NCBI RefSeq assembly: GCF_047948215.1
Contig: NC_134456.1
Coordinates: 56,127,959-56,191,958 of the forward strand
Direction of reading: 5' to 3'
DNA from: Lycorma delicatula
Taxonomy: Eukaryota > Arthropoda > Insecta > Hemiptera > Fulgoridae
DNA length: 64,000 nucleotides
This document shows positions 36,530 to 47,632 of the stretch, one piece after another (positions within the stretch are counted from its first letter, which is position 1; every line of letters begins with the position of its first letter). The notes under the pieces were generated by a model, which had not been told where the DNA came from, searched no databases, and saw nothing but the letters and a program-made list of their open reading frames with translations. Both the position numbers and the translations under genes were made by a program.

Positions 36530-36895
36530 ATGTCATCAATAGCCTTAAAACGGCGTCCTTTCATCGCCGATTTTAATTTTGGAAATAAGAAAATAGGGAG
36601 GCTGACGGAGGACAATCATGATCCTTTCCACGAATGTTTCATCGTCATCGGCTTGTTTAAGAAGTTGCCGGTAAACGTCCACTCGATGTTCTTCTGCTGT
36701 TCGGCCGTCAAACCAGGAACACACTTTGCTGTAACTCGATGCATGTTCAGTTTTTTAGTTAAAATGGCAAATCTGGCAATCAATTGGCGATTTGCAATCG
36801 TTGATTTTCTGAACGCGGTTGTCATCAGTCAAAGTCGAATGAATGCCTTCCTAGTCGAGGGTCATCTTCGATCTACTGACGACCGCTTTTAAATC
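36530..36895 (-). pseudogene. Internally deleted mariner transposase relic
   Basis: On the minus strand an N-terminal mariner segment is readable in two frames: TDDNRVQKINDCKSP, then KLNMHRVTAKCVPGL, then RVDVYRQLLKQADDDETF. These match the helix-turn-helix 2 and linker regions of mariner transposases. The text then jumps to RQPPYFLISKIKI, which resembles the region around the third catalytic Asp (PPYSPDL... FLFPKLK) with the SPDLAPAD block missing. The whole central catalytic domain has therefore been deleted. Mariner enzymes are DD34D cut-and-paste transposases; this copy is inactive. Confidence 0.75.
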
Positions 36896-37387
36896 GTGAA
36901 AACCATTCGTTACATTACATAAGACCCAGAGCAACATCTCCGTAAGCTTGTTTCAAAATTTAAAACGTTTATGTGATGAAAGTTTTTTTTAGTTTCACGC
37001 AAAATTTTATTTGTATCGTTGCTTTTGAAAATCGCTACAAATACTTAAACATGTTGCACTCAAATAACAATAAAAAGAAAACTAAGACAGATATCAATAA
37101 TGCAAGATCATGTGATTACAGAAAAAATTATGTGGAATACAATGCTGCCAACCGCACGTCACTAAATATCTCCATTGGTGCGTAACTAAATATGTTCTGT
37201 TATTTTCTGAACAGACTTCGTATATATATATTGGTCATCCTTCCCGGAATTTGTAAAGGGTATTAAAAAATTTAATACTCTTCCGTCAAGTGATAAAACT
37301 GAAAATTCTTATTATTCCTGCCTACTTACTAGTAAGTAAATAGTTTATTTACATAAATAGTAAATACTTTATTTACCCTGTTCGTTT
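36896..37387. other. AT-rich non-coding spacer
   Basis: No feature recognised. Confidence 0.5.
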
Positions 37388-37503
37388 TTCTCGGTTCGAA
37401 TCCCTGTCAGACATGACGGTTTTAATCGTTACAAAATTGCCATTGGATTTATCATGCACATTTTTGGAGCTTACGTGTCGAATTTTTCGTCAAACAAATA
37501 AAA
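37388..37503 (+). mobile_element. 5'-truncated SINE, family 1, alternative tail
   Basis: B-box sequence GGTTCGAATCCC, then GTCAGACATGACGG, GTTACAAAATTGCC and CTTACGTGTCGAATTTTTCG with an A-rich end. It has the same alternative 3' tail as 11052-11165. Confidence 0.7.
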
Positions 37504-38461
37504 AAGTCTACTTTACAGGTAGCTTTATTTGAAATATACAGAGTGTTTAACAAAGTACGCTAATTCTTTTAATAATGGCAGATAAAAATATGAAATTTTG
37601 CAGCTTGTCTTGCCTAAAAGGCTTTAATAAACGACCTATTATTTTATTGTAAGCTAGTTGTTAAAAAAAATAGTCTTATTATAGAAACAGTTAAAAATTA
37701 AAAAACATTCTTTAGTTTGGAGTGGAGATGATTATTTATATGAATTTAAAATTAAACATTCCTAATTGTAAAGAATAAAGTGGACATGGTGATGACCGTA
37801 TCTAAAACTTATTTACTGCTTTATTAGCCCAGTAATGTTGAATAACAAACCATCTAGAAGACAGGAGTTTTGTTAGTTTCCCTATAAAAAAACTGGAGTT
37901 GTTCTAGGATAGTTCAGGTGGCTATTAAGTACATAGGAAACTTATATCGTAGTTGGTTATTAAAATCCATCCCACAAAAAGTGCCATTCAACGGCTTGCG
38001 ACTAAATAAAAGTGAATATAAAACAGTATAAATACAATTAACTTTCTGTTCTGTGAACATGTCGTATACCTTGGATTCAATCAATTCGAGGATCTTAGGA
38101 ATAATTTAATCTCAATCTCTATTTAATTAAAATCTAAATAATTTATAATAAATCATTAAGATAACATTATTAGGTTCTTACGTATTAGCTTATCGACCAT
38201 TGAATTGCAAACTCTTTTAGGTGATTGTTAATATCACCCGATATAACCATTATATTACCATTTTTATAACCATTTATGTTTATTTTTAAAATATAATTTA
38301 ACCAAATTTAATTTACGCTCGATAACTTTGACTAATTAAGACAGTAAAGTTTTGTATATGTAAATACATTCAGTAATTATTGCAATTATTTATTATTTAA
38401 TCAAAACAACTGTTAATTAGTCGAGGTTAGCGAACGAAACGAGCGTAGGTTAACTTTGAGT
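37504..38461. other. AT-rich non-coding spacer
   Basis: No feature recognised; nothing with coding bias. Confidence 0.45.
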
Positions 38462-39030
38462 AAGACCCAGAAATCAAAACGCCAGAAGATGGAGTGGCAC
38501 CCTCAAACTCACCACATCCCAAAAAAGCAAAAATGATAAAATCAAAACCATGCTAATATTTTTCTTTGATAGTAATGTCATTGTCCATAAGGAGCCTACA
38601 GGACAGACTGTAAATCAGTATGTTTACCGAGAAATTCTTCAAAGACTACGGAAAAGATTTGCCCGCGTGACACCAGCCATCAAAGATAACTGGATGCTGC
38701 ATCAAGAAAATGCACACCTTGACACGCTGCAGTCTCAAGTAATTAGTTTTTGGAACAGAAAAACATTCCTGTAATTACTCAACCACCTTTATCACCTGAC
38801 TTGAAGGACACAATTCTGGAAAATTAAAAAATTTTTGAAAAAATGTATGCCACCACATGAAGGACATTCCGGTTTCTGAGTTCCAACACTGTTATGAAGA
38901 GGGGGAAAACCGTTTGGAGGTTGTGTCGCTACCAATGGGAACTATTTCGAAGGTGATAGAATCCATGTATAATTGGATTGTTTAAAAAGTTGTTTGAATC
39001 AGTCTCATTACTTTATTTAGAGACCTCGTA
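38462..39030 (+). pseudogene. mariner transposase relic, C-terminal half
   Basis: This is the C-terminal half of a mariner (DD34D) transposase. It reads QKMEWHPQTHHIPKK, then in another frame KIKTMLIFFFDSNVIVHKEP, GQTVNQYVYREILQRLRKRF and NWMLHQENAHLDT. The last corresponds to the family block with the second catalytic Asp (HDNAPAH), here decayed. After a stop at 38772 the text continues in another frame as PPLSPDLK, the third Asp block, and ends near NYFEGD, a common mariner C-terminus. The N-terminal DNA-binding domain is missing. It is a separate copy from the minus-strand relic at 36.5 kb. Confidence 0.85.
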
Positions 39031-40120
39031 TGTAAAGTATAATTATTATTGTAATAATATAAATTATTTTAAATTAAGATCAATTATTATTTATTAATTT
39101 ATAATAATTTATTATATCTAAATAATTTTAATCTCTACAAAATTATAGAACCCACTATAGACTTAAGACCAAGATGAATGACCAACATGAAATCCCATTC
39201 ATCCCTGTTACACTTACAAAAAATATTAGATGTCGATGTTTTTTTGGAACAAATATATTATTTAAATGAATCTAAGTGATTTTTCAATATTGATAAAGAA
39301 ATACAGGCAATAAATTTTACATTAATTTATTGTTTGGTTTTTTATTTCTTTAGTTCTTTAAATGTATTTACAATTTACAAGTCTGATTTCTTGTTTCTCT
39401 AGGTATTAAAACCTTTCTTTTGAACAGTAAAAAGTGATTTCTTAGAAAAGTACAGAAATGTTTTTCTGAAGTGTTGCTAATTAACTGACTCAACCTTTTT
39501 CGACTAGTCTTGTTTCTGTGTAAATATTTTGTTTATAACTATAGTGTATTATTCACATAAAAGTAGTACTTGACAACGGATCTCGGGGAGACTCCAACCA
39601 CTTGTAATATAAAATAACTGAAACGTTATTTACGCATTTAAAAACAAGACATGGAAGAAAAAAGGATGAAATTTTAGTAAAATTAGTTTGAAAACTATCA
39701 GCCTTTCGAACATTAATGACGTACCAACAAAATAAAAATCTTAAGAAATTAAACCCTGATGTTTAAACGTTTGGTTCAACATTTAAGAGGTGATTTTTTT
39801 TTTAAATTAAGAATAATCAAACTTCTGTAAATATTTTTCTCTTAAATATATTAAATATATTGGGTTTATAAAAGTAAATTAACTAAATTGCAAAATAATT
39901 AAAAGATTTAGTACAAAAATTAAGAAGATTTATTAAAAAGTAAAATATTTTCAATACAAATAATCTCACAACTTCGAATAAATGTCTTCAATTCCATTAG
40001 TTACTTTCAATAAAAAATAATTCATAAAGATCTTGAATTTTCAGCACGGTGGCCCTCCACTATCATTATGGTTTTATTTCTGTTTATTTTTTATTTATTA
40101 CTTAGATAGCTTTCTTCTTA
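39031..40120. other. AT-rich non-coding spacer
   Basis: No feature recognised. Confidence 0.5.
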
Positions 40121-40264
40121 CATTATTAGTGTTAACTGGTTTCTTTCCGATTAATAATTTTTTCCTTTGGGTTTTAGTCTCTAACCTATTACGTAAGTTC
40201 TATATTGTTGTATTTCTGCTTTACTCTTCACTTCTTTATTTCTGAAATATTGTCGATATTTTTG
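40121..40264 (+). repeat. Left flank of the satellite, duplicated at 59.23 kb
   Basis: This segment (TTATTAGTGTTAACTGGTTT ... TCTGAAATATTGTCGATATT) is nearly identical to 59234-59382. There it precedes a single satellite unit. It is thus part of a dispersed repeat that carries the satellite unit. Confidence 0.85.
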
Positions 40265-43200
40265 ATGTGGGGGCCCTCCTACGCACCACACTTTATCACC
40301 ACCCCAGAATAACCATGTTATTCATCCACTTCTGTTTCCTCTTCACTTCTTGATTTAGAATTATTGAAAACATTTAGTGGTGGGGGCCCTCCTCCCCACC
40401 ACACTTTATCACCACCCCAGAATAACCGTGTTATTCATCCACTTCTGTTTCCTCTTCACTTCTTGATTTAGAATTATTGAAAACATTTAGTGGTGGGTGC
40501 CCTCCTCCACACCTCACTTTATCGCCACCCCAGAATAACCATGTTATTCATCCGTTTCTGTGTGACTTCACTTCTTGATTTATGAATTATTGGAAATTTT
40601 TAGAGGTGGGGGCCCTCCTCCCCACCTCACTTTATCACCACCCCAGAATAACCATGTTATTCATCCGTTTCTGTGTGACTTCACTTCTTGATTTATGAAT
40701 TATTGGAAATTTTTAGAGGTGGGGGCCCTCCTCCCCACCTCTCTTTATCGCCACCCCAGAATAACCATGTTATTCATCCGTTTCTGTGTGACTTCACTTC
40801 TTGATTTATGAATTATTGGAAATTTTTAGAGGTGGGGGCCCTCCTCCCCACCACACTTTATCGCCACCCCAGAATAACCATGTTATTCATCCGTTTCTGT
40901 GTGACTTCACTTCTTTATTTATGAATTATTGAAAATTTTTAGAGGTGGGGGCCCTCCTCCCCACCTCACTTTATCACCACCCCAGAATAACCATGTTATT
41001 CATCCGTTTCTGTGTGACTTCACTTCTTGCTTTATGAATTATTGGAAATTTTTAGAGGTGGGGGCCCTCCTCCCCACCTCACTTTATCACCACCCCAAAA
41101 TAACCATGTCATTCATACGTTTCTGTGTGACTTCACTTCTTGCTTTATGAATTATTGGAAATTTTTAGAGGTGGGGGCCCTCCTCCCCACCTCACTTTAT
41201 CGCCACCCCAGAATAACCATGTTATTCATCCGTTTCTGTGTGACTTCACTTCTTGCTTTATGAATTATTGGAAAATTTTAGAGGTGGGGGCCCTCCTCCC
41301 CACCTCACTTTATCACCACCCCAAAATAACCATGTCATTCATACGTTTCTGTGTGACTTCACTTCTTGATTTATGAATTATTGGAAATTTTTAGAGGTGG
41401 GGGCCCTCCTCCCCACCACACTTTATCACCACCCCAGAATAACCATGTTATTCATCCGTTTCTGTGTGACTTCACTTCTTGATTTATGAATTATTGGAAT
41501 TTTTTAGAGGTGGGGGCCCTCCTCCCCACCTCACTTTATCACCACCCCAGAATAACCATGTTATTCATCCGTTTCTGTGTGACTTCACTTCTTGATTTAT
41601 GAATTATTGGAAATTTTTAGAGGTGGGGGCCCTCCTCCCCACCTCACTTTATCACCACCCCAGAATAACCATGTTATTCATCCGTTTCTGTGTGACTTCA
41701 CTTCTTGATTTATGAATTATTGGAAATTTTTAGAGGTGGGGGCCCTCCTCCCCACCACACTTTATCACCACCCCAGAATAACCATGTTATTCATCCGTTT
41801 CTGTGTGACTTCACTTCTTTATTTATGAATTATTGGAAATTTTTAGAGGTGGGGGCCCTTCTCCCCACCTCACTTTATCGCCACCCCAGAATAACCATGT
41901 TATTCATCCGTTTCTGTGTGACTTCACTTCTTGCTTTATGAATTATTGGAAATTTTTAGAGGTGGGGGCCCTCCTCCCCACCTCACTTTATCACCACCCC
42001 AGAATAACCATGTTATTCATCCGTTTCTGTGTGACTTCACTTCTTGCTTTATGAATTATTGGAAATTTTTAGAGGTGGGGGCCCTCCTCCCCACCTCACT
42101 TTATCACCACCCCAGAATAACCATGTTATTCATCCGTTTCTGTGTGACTTCACTTCTTGATTTATGAATTATTGGAAATTTTTAGAGGTGGGGGCCCTCC
42201 TCCCCACCTCATTTTATCACCACCCCAAAATAACCATGTTATTCATCCGTTTCTGTGTGACTTCACTTCTTGCTTTATGAATTATTGGAAATTTTTAGAG
42301 GTGGGGGCCCTCCTCCCCACCTCACTTTATCATCACCCCAGAATAACCATGTTATTCATCCGTTTTTGTGTGACTTCACTTCTTGATTTATGAATTATTG
42401 GAAATTTTTAGAGGTGGGGGCCCTCCTCCCCACCACACTTTATCGCCACCCCAGAATAACCATGTTATTCATCCGTTTCTGTGTGACTTCACTTCTTGAT
42501 TTATGAATTATTGGAAATTTTTAGAGGTGGGGGCCCTCCTCCCCACCTCACTTTATCGCCATCCCAGAATAACCATGTTATTCATCCGTTTCTGTGTGAC
42601 TTCACTTCTTGATTTATGAATTATTGGAATTTTTTAGAGGTGGGGGCCCTCCTCCCCACCTCACTTTATCACCACCCCAGAATAACCATGTTATTCATCC
42701 GTTTCTGTGTGACTTCACTTCTTGATTTATGAATTATTGGAAATTTTTAGAGGTGGGGGCCCTCCTCCCCACCTCACTTTATCACCACCCCAGAATAACC
42801 ATGTTATTCATCCGTTTCTGTGTGACTTCACTTCTTGATTTATAAATTATTGGAAATTTTTAGAGGTGGGGGCCCTCCTCCCCACCACACTTTATCGCAA
42901 CCCCAGAATAACCATGTTATTCATCCGTTTCTGTGTGACTTCACTTCTTTATTTATGAATTATTGGAAATTTTTAGAGGTGGGGGCCCTCCTCCCCACCT
43001 CACTTTATCGCCACCCCAGAATAACCATGTTATTCATCCGTTTCTGTGTGACTTCACTTCTTGCTTTATGAATTATTGGAAATTTTTAGAGGTGGGGGCC
43101 CTCCTCCCCACCTCACTTTATCACCACCCCAGAATAACCATGTTATTCATCCGTTTCTGTGTGACTTCACTTCTTGCTTTATGAATTATTGGAAATTTTT

Positions 43201-44775
43201 AGAGGTGGGGGCCCTCCTCCCCACCTCACTTTATCACCACCCCAGAATAACCATGTTATTCATCCGTTTCTGTGTGACTTCACTTCTTGATTTATGAATT
43301 ATTGGAAATTTTTAGAGGTGGGGGCCCTCCTCCCCACCTCACTTTATCACCACCCCAGAATAACCATGTTATTCATCCGTTTTTGTGTGACTTCACTTCT
43401 TGATTTATGAATTATTAGAAATTTTTAGAGGTGGGGGCCCTCCTCCCCACCTCACTTTATCTTCACCCCAGAATAACCATGTTATTCATCCGTTTCTGTG
43501 TGACTTCACTTCTTGATTTATGAATTATTGGAAATTTTTAGAGGTGGGGGCCCTCCTCCCCACCTCACTTTATCACCACCCCAGAATAACCATGTTATTC
43601 ATCCGTTTCTGTGTGACTTCACTTCTTGCTTTATGAATTATTGGAAATTTTTAGAGGTGGGGGCCCTCCTCCCCACCTCACTTTATCACCACCCCAGAAT
43701 AAGCATGTTATTCATCCGTTTCTGTGTGACTTCACTTCTTGCTTTATGAATTATTGGAAATTTTTAGAGGTGGGGGCCCTCCTCCCCACCTCATTTTATC
43801 ACCACCCCAAAATAACCATGTTATTCATCCGTTTCTGTGTGACTTCACTTCTTGCTTTATGAATTATTGGAAATTTTTAGAGGTGGGGGCCCTCCTCCCC
43901 ACCTCACTTTATCATCACCCCAGAATAACCATGTTATTCATCCGTTTTTGTGTGACTTCACTTCTTGATTTATGAATTATTGGAAATTTTTAGAGGTGGG
44001 GGCCCTCCTCCCCACCACACTTTATCGCCACCCCAGAATAACCATGTTATTCATCCGTTTCTGTGTGACTTCACTTCTTGATTTATGAATTATTGGAAAT
44101 TTTTAGAGGTGGGGGCCCTCCTCCCCACCTCACTTTATCGCCATCCCAGAATAACCATGTTATTCATCCGTTTCTGTGTGACTTCACTTCTTGATTTATG
44201 AATTATTGGAAATTTTTAGAGGTGGGGGCCCTCCTCCCCACCTCACTTTATCACCACCCCAGAATAACCATGTTATTCATCCGTTTCTGTGTGACTTCAC
44301 TTCTTCATTTATTAATTATTGGAAATTTTTAGAGGTGGGGGCCCTCCTCCCCACCTCACTTTATCGCCACCCCAGAATAACCATGTTATTCATCCGTTTC
44401 TGTGTGACTGTTCACTTCTTGATTTATGAATTATTGGAAATTTTTAGAGGTGGGGGCCCTCCTCCCCACCTCACTTTATCATCACCCCAGAATAACCATG
44501 TTATTCATCCGTTTCTGTGTGACTGTTCACTTCTTGATTTATGAATTATTGGAAATTTTTAGAGGTGGGGCCCTCCTCCCTACCTCACTTTATCACCACC
44601 CCAGAATAACCATGTTATTCATCCGTTTCTGTGTGACTGTTCACTTCTTGATTTATGAATTATTGGAAATTTTTAGAGGTGGGGGCCCTCCTCCCCACCT
44701 CACTTTATCACCACCCCTGAATAACCATGTTATTCATCCGTTTCTGTTTTACTGTTCACTTCTTTATTCATGAAT
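40265..44775 (+). repeat. Satellite array, 40 units of 113 bp
   Basis: The unit starts GGTGGGGGCCCTCCTCCCCACC-like (written in two parts: GGTGGGGGCCC, TCCTCCCCACC). It then runs CTCACTTTATCACCACCCCA, GAATAACCATGTTATTCATC, CGTTTCTGTGTGACTTCACT, TCTTGATTTATGAATTATTG and GAAATTTTTAGA. Counting the GGGCCC landmark gives 40 units, spaced 113 bp through nearly the whole array. The first two to three units at the left differ (CCACTTCTGTTTCCTCTTC), the last three to four at the right carry a 2-bp insertion (GACTGTTCAC), and the interior is highly uniform. The ORFs of about 78 codons that recur every 113 bp are a by-product of the repeat. Neighbours are a dispersed repeat on the left and a transposase relic on the right. 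Confidence 0.97.
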
Positions 44776-45360
44776 TTTTGTAATAATGAGCAACGAAAAT
44801 TATCATGGAAAATATTACGCCGCAACAAATTTTATATGTTTATTATTACACCATTTATAATTCTAAAAATCAATTTTCTGTTTGCCAAACTTTTAGTTCT
44901 TCGTAATTTTTATGGTGCACGTAATCGTCCATCAGAGCAACTTATTCGTCCGAATGTTGATAATTTTTGAAAAACATTAATTCTACTTCATGAAAAACCA
45001 ACAAGACCTGTAAGTACAGACGAAAATATCGGTATTGTCACTGATAGTTCAAGAAGATCGGAAGTATCTAAACCACATCCTGCTACCAAATTATTCCATT
45101 CATTTAATCAATTTTGCGACCGAATTATTTGACGTAATATTCTAGTGAATTGTCCTCCAAGATCATGTAACTTAACACCAGTAGATTATTTTCTTTGGGG
45201 ATGTTTTGCTCTTTGTTTATGCTGATAAACCAACAACAATTCACGCTTTGGAAGGAAACATAACTCTTGTTATTAACAACATAGGTCCCGAATTACATTT
45301 AAATTGGTTCAAAATTGGAATTGTCTAGTCCTGTTGATCTAAGTTAATCGTGGTTGAAAT
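44776..45360 (+). pseudogene. IS630/mariner-type transposase relic (DUF4817-like), copy 2
   Basis: The N-terminal helix-turn-helix region reads FYGARNRPSEQLIRPNVDNF, then a stop and KTLILLHEKPTRPVSTDEN, as in DUF4817-type transposases. After a large internal deletion the C-terminal block follows: LTPVDYFLWGCF, then in another frame ADKPTTIHALEGNI and a VINNIGPELHLNWF-like end. The central catalytic part is missing. It begins within a few bases of the last satellite unit. Confidence 0.65.
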
Positions 45361-46824
45361 TATTTTCAAACATAAACGGAAAAATTATCTTTGATAAAAA
45401 CAAAATTGTTTTCAAACTTACCTTTTTATGTGTTTTATTTCAATTCAAAATTCTATCACTCTAAAACAAACACCCATTATAAATGTTGTAAATGTGTACC
45501 ACTTGTCTTTTCCAGGTCTTCTGTATCACGCCTTTACCTTATTTGAAGCTTTTGTTTTCTTTACTTATTATAAAATTATTTTTTATAATTTATGTAATTT
45601 GTTATTATTTTAGTTTTTACCCGACTTTTTTAACCGACAGTTTTTAACCGACCCGTGCACTTTTATTAGATATTTGAATAGTATTAAATATTTAAATTAC
45701 ATGACGTTGCTGTGTTACGAATTAAACACTGCTTTATTAATTATTGTTTTAATTTTTATTAATAAAAAATAAAAATATTTTATTTAGATCGTATGTAATA
45801 AAAAAGCTCTAATGTTATATTTTTTATAGATCCAGTGAAAGTAGTAAAAAAAGTTGATGGCTCTTGTAAGAGACAAATACTGCATGGCTCTCCTTGTGAC
45901 AGACTTGCATGACAAAATATGATGTCCCAAAAATTGGGTGTCAAATGTTTTGCTAATATATGTGTGTTTTGCACCGCTTTTGACCTTATATCTCAGGATA
46001 GACCGAACCTATTTTCTACAAATTTTGCCCAATTATTATATGGGTCGTCTATATATGGGTAGTATTTAAAAATTTTTAAAAAGAAGAGTTTTAAATTTTT
46101 ACTTCGTTATACCTTCAATCTACGGTATAGGAACATAACTTAGTAAAAATTATCGAGTAAAAATGATGGTTAAACGCAGAACTATCTCGGTAAATTTTCT
46201 CTTTATACAGCCAAAATTTAATCACAACCATACGAATGTAATATTTTAAAGAAAATTTCATTTGATTATGCTTTTTCTATCAAACTTTACTATTTCAACT
46301 GTATGCGTAAATACAAGATCATTTGTATTTAAAGTCCATCCCGATTATCTAAGTTGATGACTAACATTAATTTTTGTCTTCAAAAGCACACAAATGTTTC
46401 ATATTCATACCTATACACAAATTATAGCTTGGTTGGCACAGATCTGGCCTAAAGGCCTAAGTAAGGTATATAACTACAGTTTATAAGCTATCGTGATTTT
46501 AGTTATTGTAAAAATAATACGTACAAGCCAAGCATTATAACTCAGGAAATGAGTCAATCACCTTTCTCAGAATCATTCAAGTGTGTGGCGGGACGGACCA
46601 AAAAAAATTTCACAAAATTCACAAATTTTATTGGTTATTCAGGAATAGAGACTTATTTGAAAAAAAGTCGAAAATGTCGGAAAAGTTCTCAGAGCGACAT
46701 GACATAAGATTTAAGCGTATTCAGTATCGTGACTACCGTAAAAATGTTTAGAACCGAAAATAGGCCGAGAATATATCTCGAAAAATCTTTCTCTCACTAC
46801 ATCGTAGTGTTTTGATTCAGGTGA
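45361..46824. other. AT-rich non-coding spacer
   Basis: No gene or named repeat recognised. Confidence 0.5.
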
Positions 46825-47632
46825 TGGATAAAAGTTACTGTTTCGAAAGGCAGCAAATTTATTATAGTGCGTGTCGGAGGAGAAATGGATTTTATACCAA
46901 ACGCCTTACTAATTTGGCAAGCAAGTTTAAAAAGTGGTAATTACAGAGGTCAAATAAAAGCGGAAAATTACTTAAAATGGACAGAAGAATTGTTAATTCC
47001 AACCTTCCCAATAATTGTGTTGTAATTTTTTACAACACACCCTGTCGCAAGGCCGTTTTAGAAAAATTTCAGATTTCCAATTTATAAAAGAAGATATGAT
47101 AATCGGTTTCAGAAGCATTATGTTCTTCATTCATTCCTGCCGTTTGATTTCTGAAACAACAATTGTACAATCTGGTAAAAGCAAACAGAAAACGTTTCTG
47201 TTTATGCGTTTGACGAACTTTTACAAAAATAATGGGCATGATGTTCTCCAAATACCTCCATGCCACTCAAATTTAAATCCTATCGAGATGGTCATAAGTT
47301 AACGGACGTAACAAATCATACTGTAACTTTTGATATCAAAGATATTCAAAAGCTATGTGAAAATAAAGTGGCGGGTTTGAAAGAAAAAAAACGGGAAGCT
47401 GTATTTTAATAAAGTTAAGGAAACAGAAGCTGAATTTATGCCACAAGGACGCATTTTTGACAATGCTATTGAATCATTTATTATTTTTTTACTAGAAGAT
47501 AATGAAAGTGACATCGATGATTACGATGATGATTCTGATGACAGTAACATCGTAAATTCTAATAATTCTTGCAAAGTGGATGGCGTTCATCGTTTTATTA
47601 TTAAAATAGTTTTGTTTTGTTCTACCATTTAA
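46825..47632 (+). pseudogene. IS630-type DDE transposase relic with acidic tail
   Basis: In shifting frames, the sequence gives NGFIPNALLIWQASLKSGNY, then RGQIKAENYLKWTEELLIP and VVIFYNTPCRKAVLEKF. In related transposases that last block carries the second catalytic Asp, here Tyr. At 47233-47290 comes NGHDVLQIPPCHSNLNPIEM, the block with the catalytic Glu. The C-terminus is very acidic (EDNESDIDDYDDDSDDSN), a feature of this group. The order and spacing are right for a DDE_3-type enzyme of the Tc1/mariner superfamily. Frameshifts and stops abolish function. The DNA-binding N-terminus is not recognisable upstream. Confidence 0.75.

Noticed and set aside
40929..44773. Series of overlapping 73-117 codon ORFs repeated every 113 bp (Gly/Pro-rich peptides)
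   Set aside because: They follow the satellite period, appear in successive frames because 113 is not a multiple of three, and end at stops within the unit. They are a by-product of tandem repetition, not a repeat protein.
40265..44775. CRISPR-like array
   Set aside because: Whole 113-bp units are repeated without unique spacers, and the genome context is eukaryotic.
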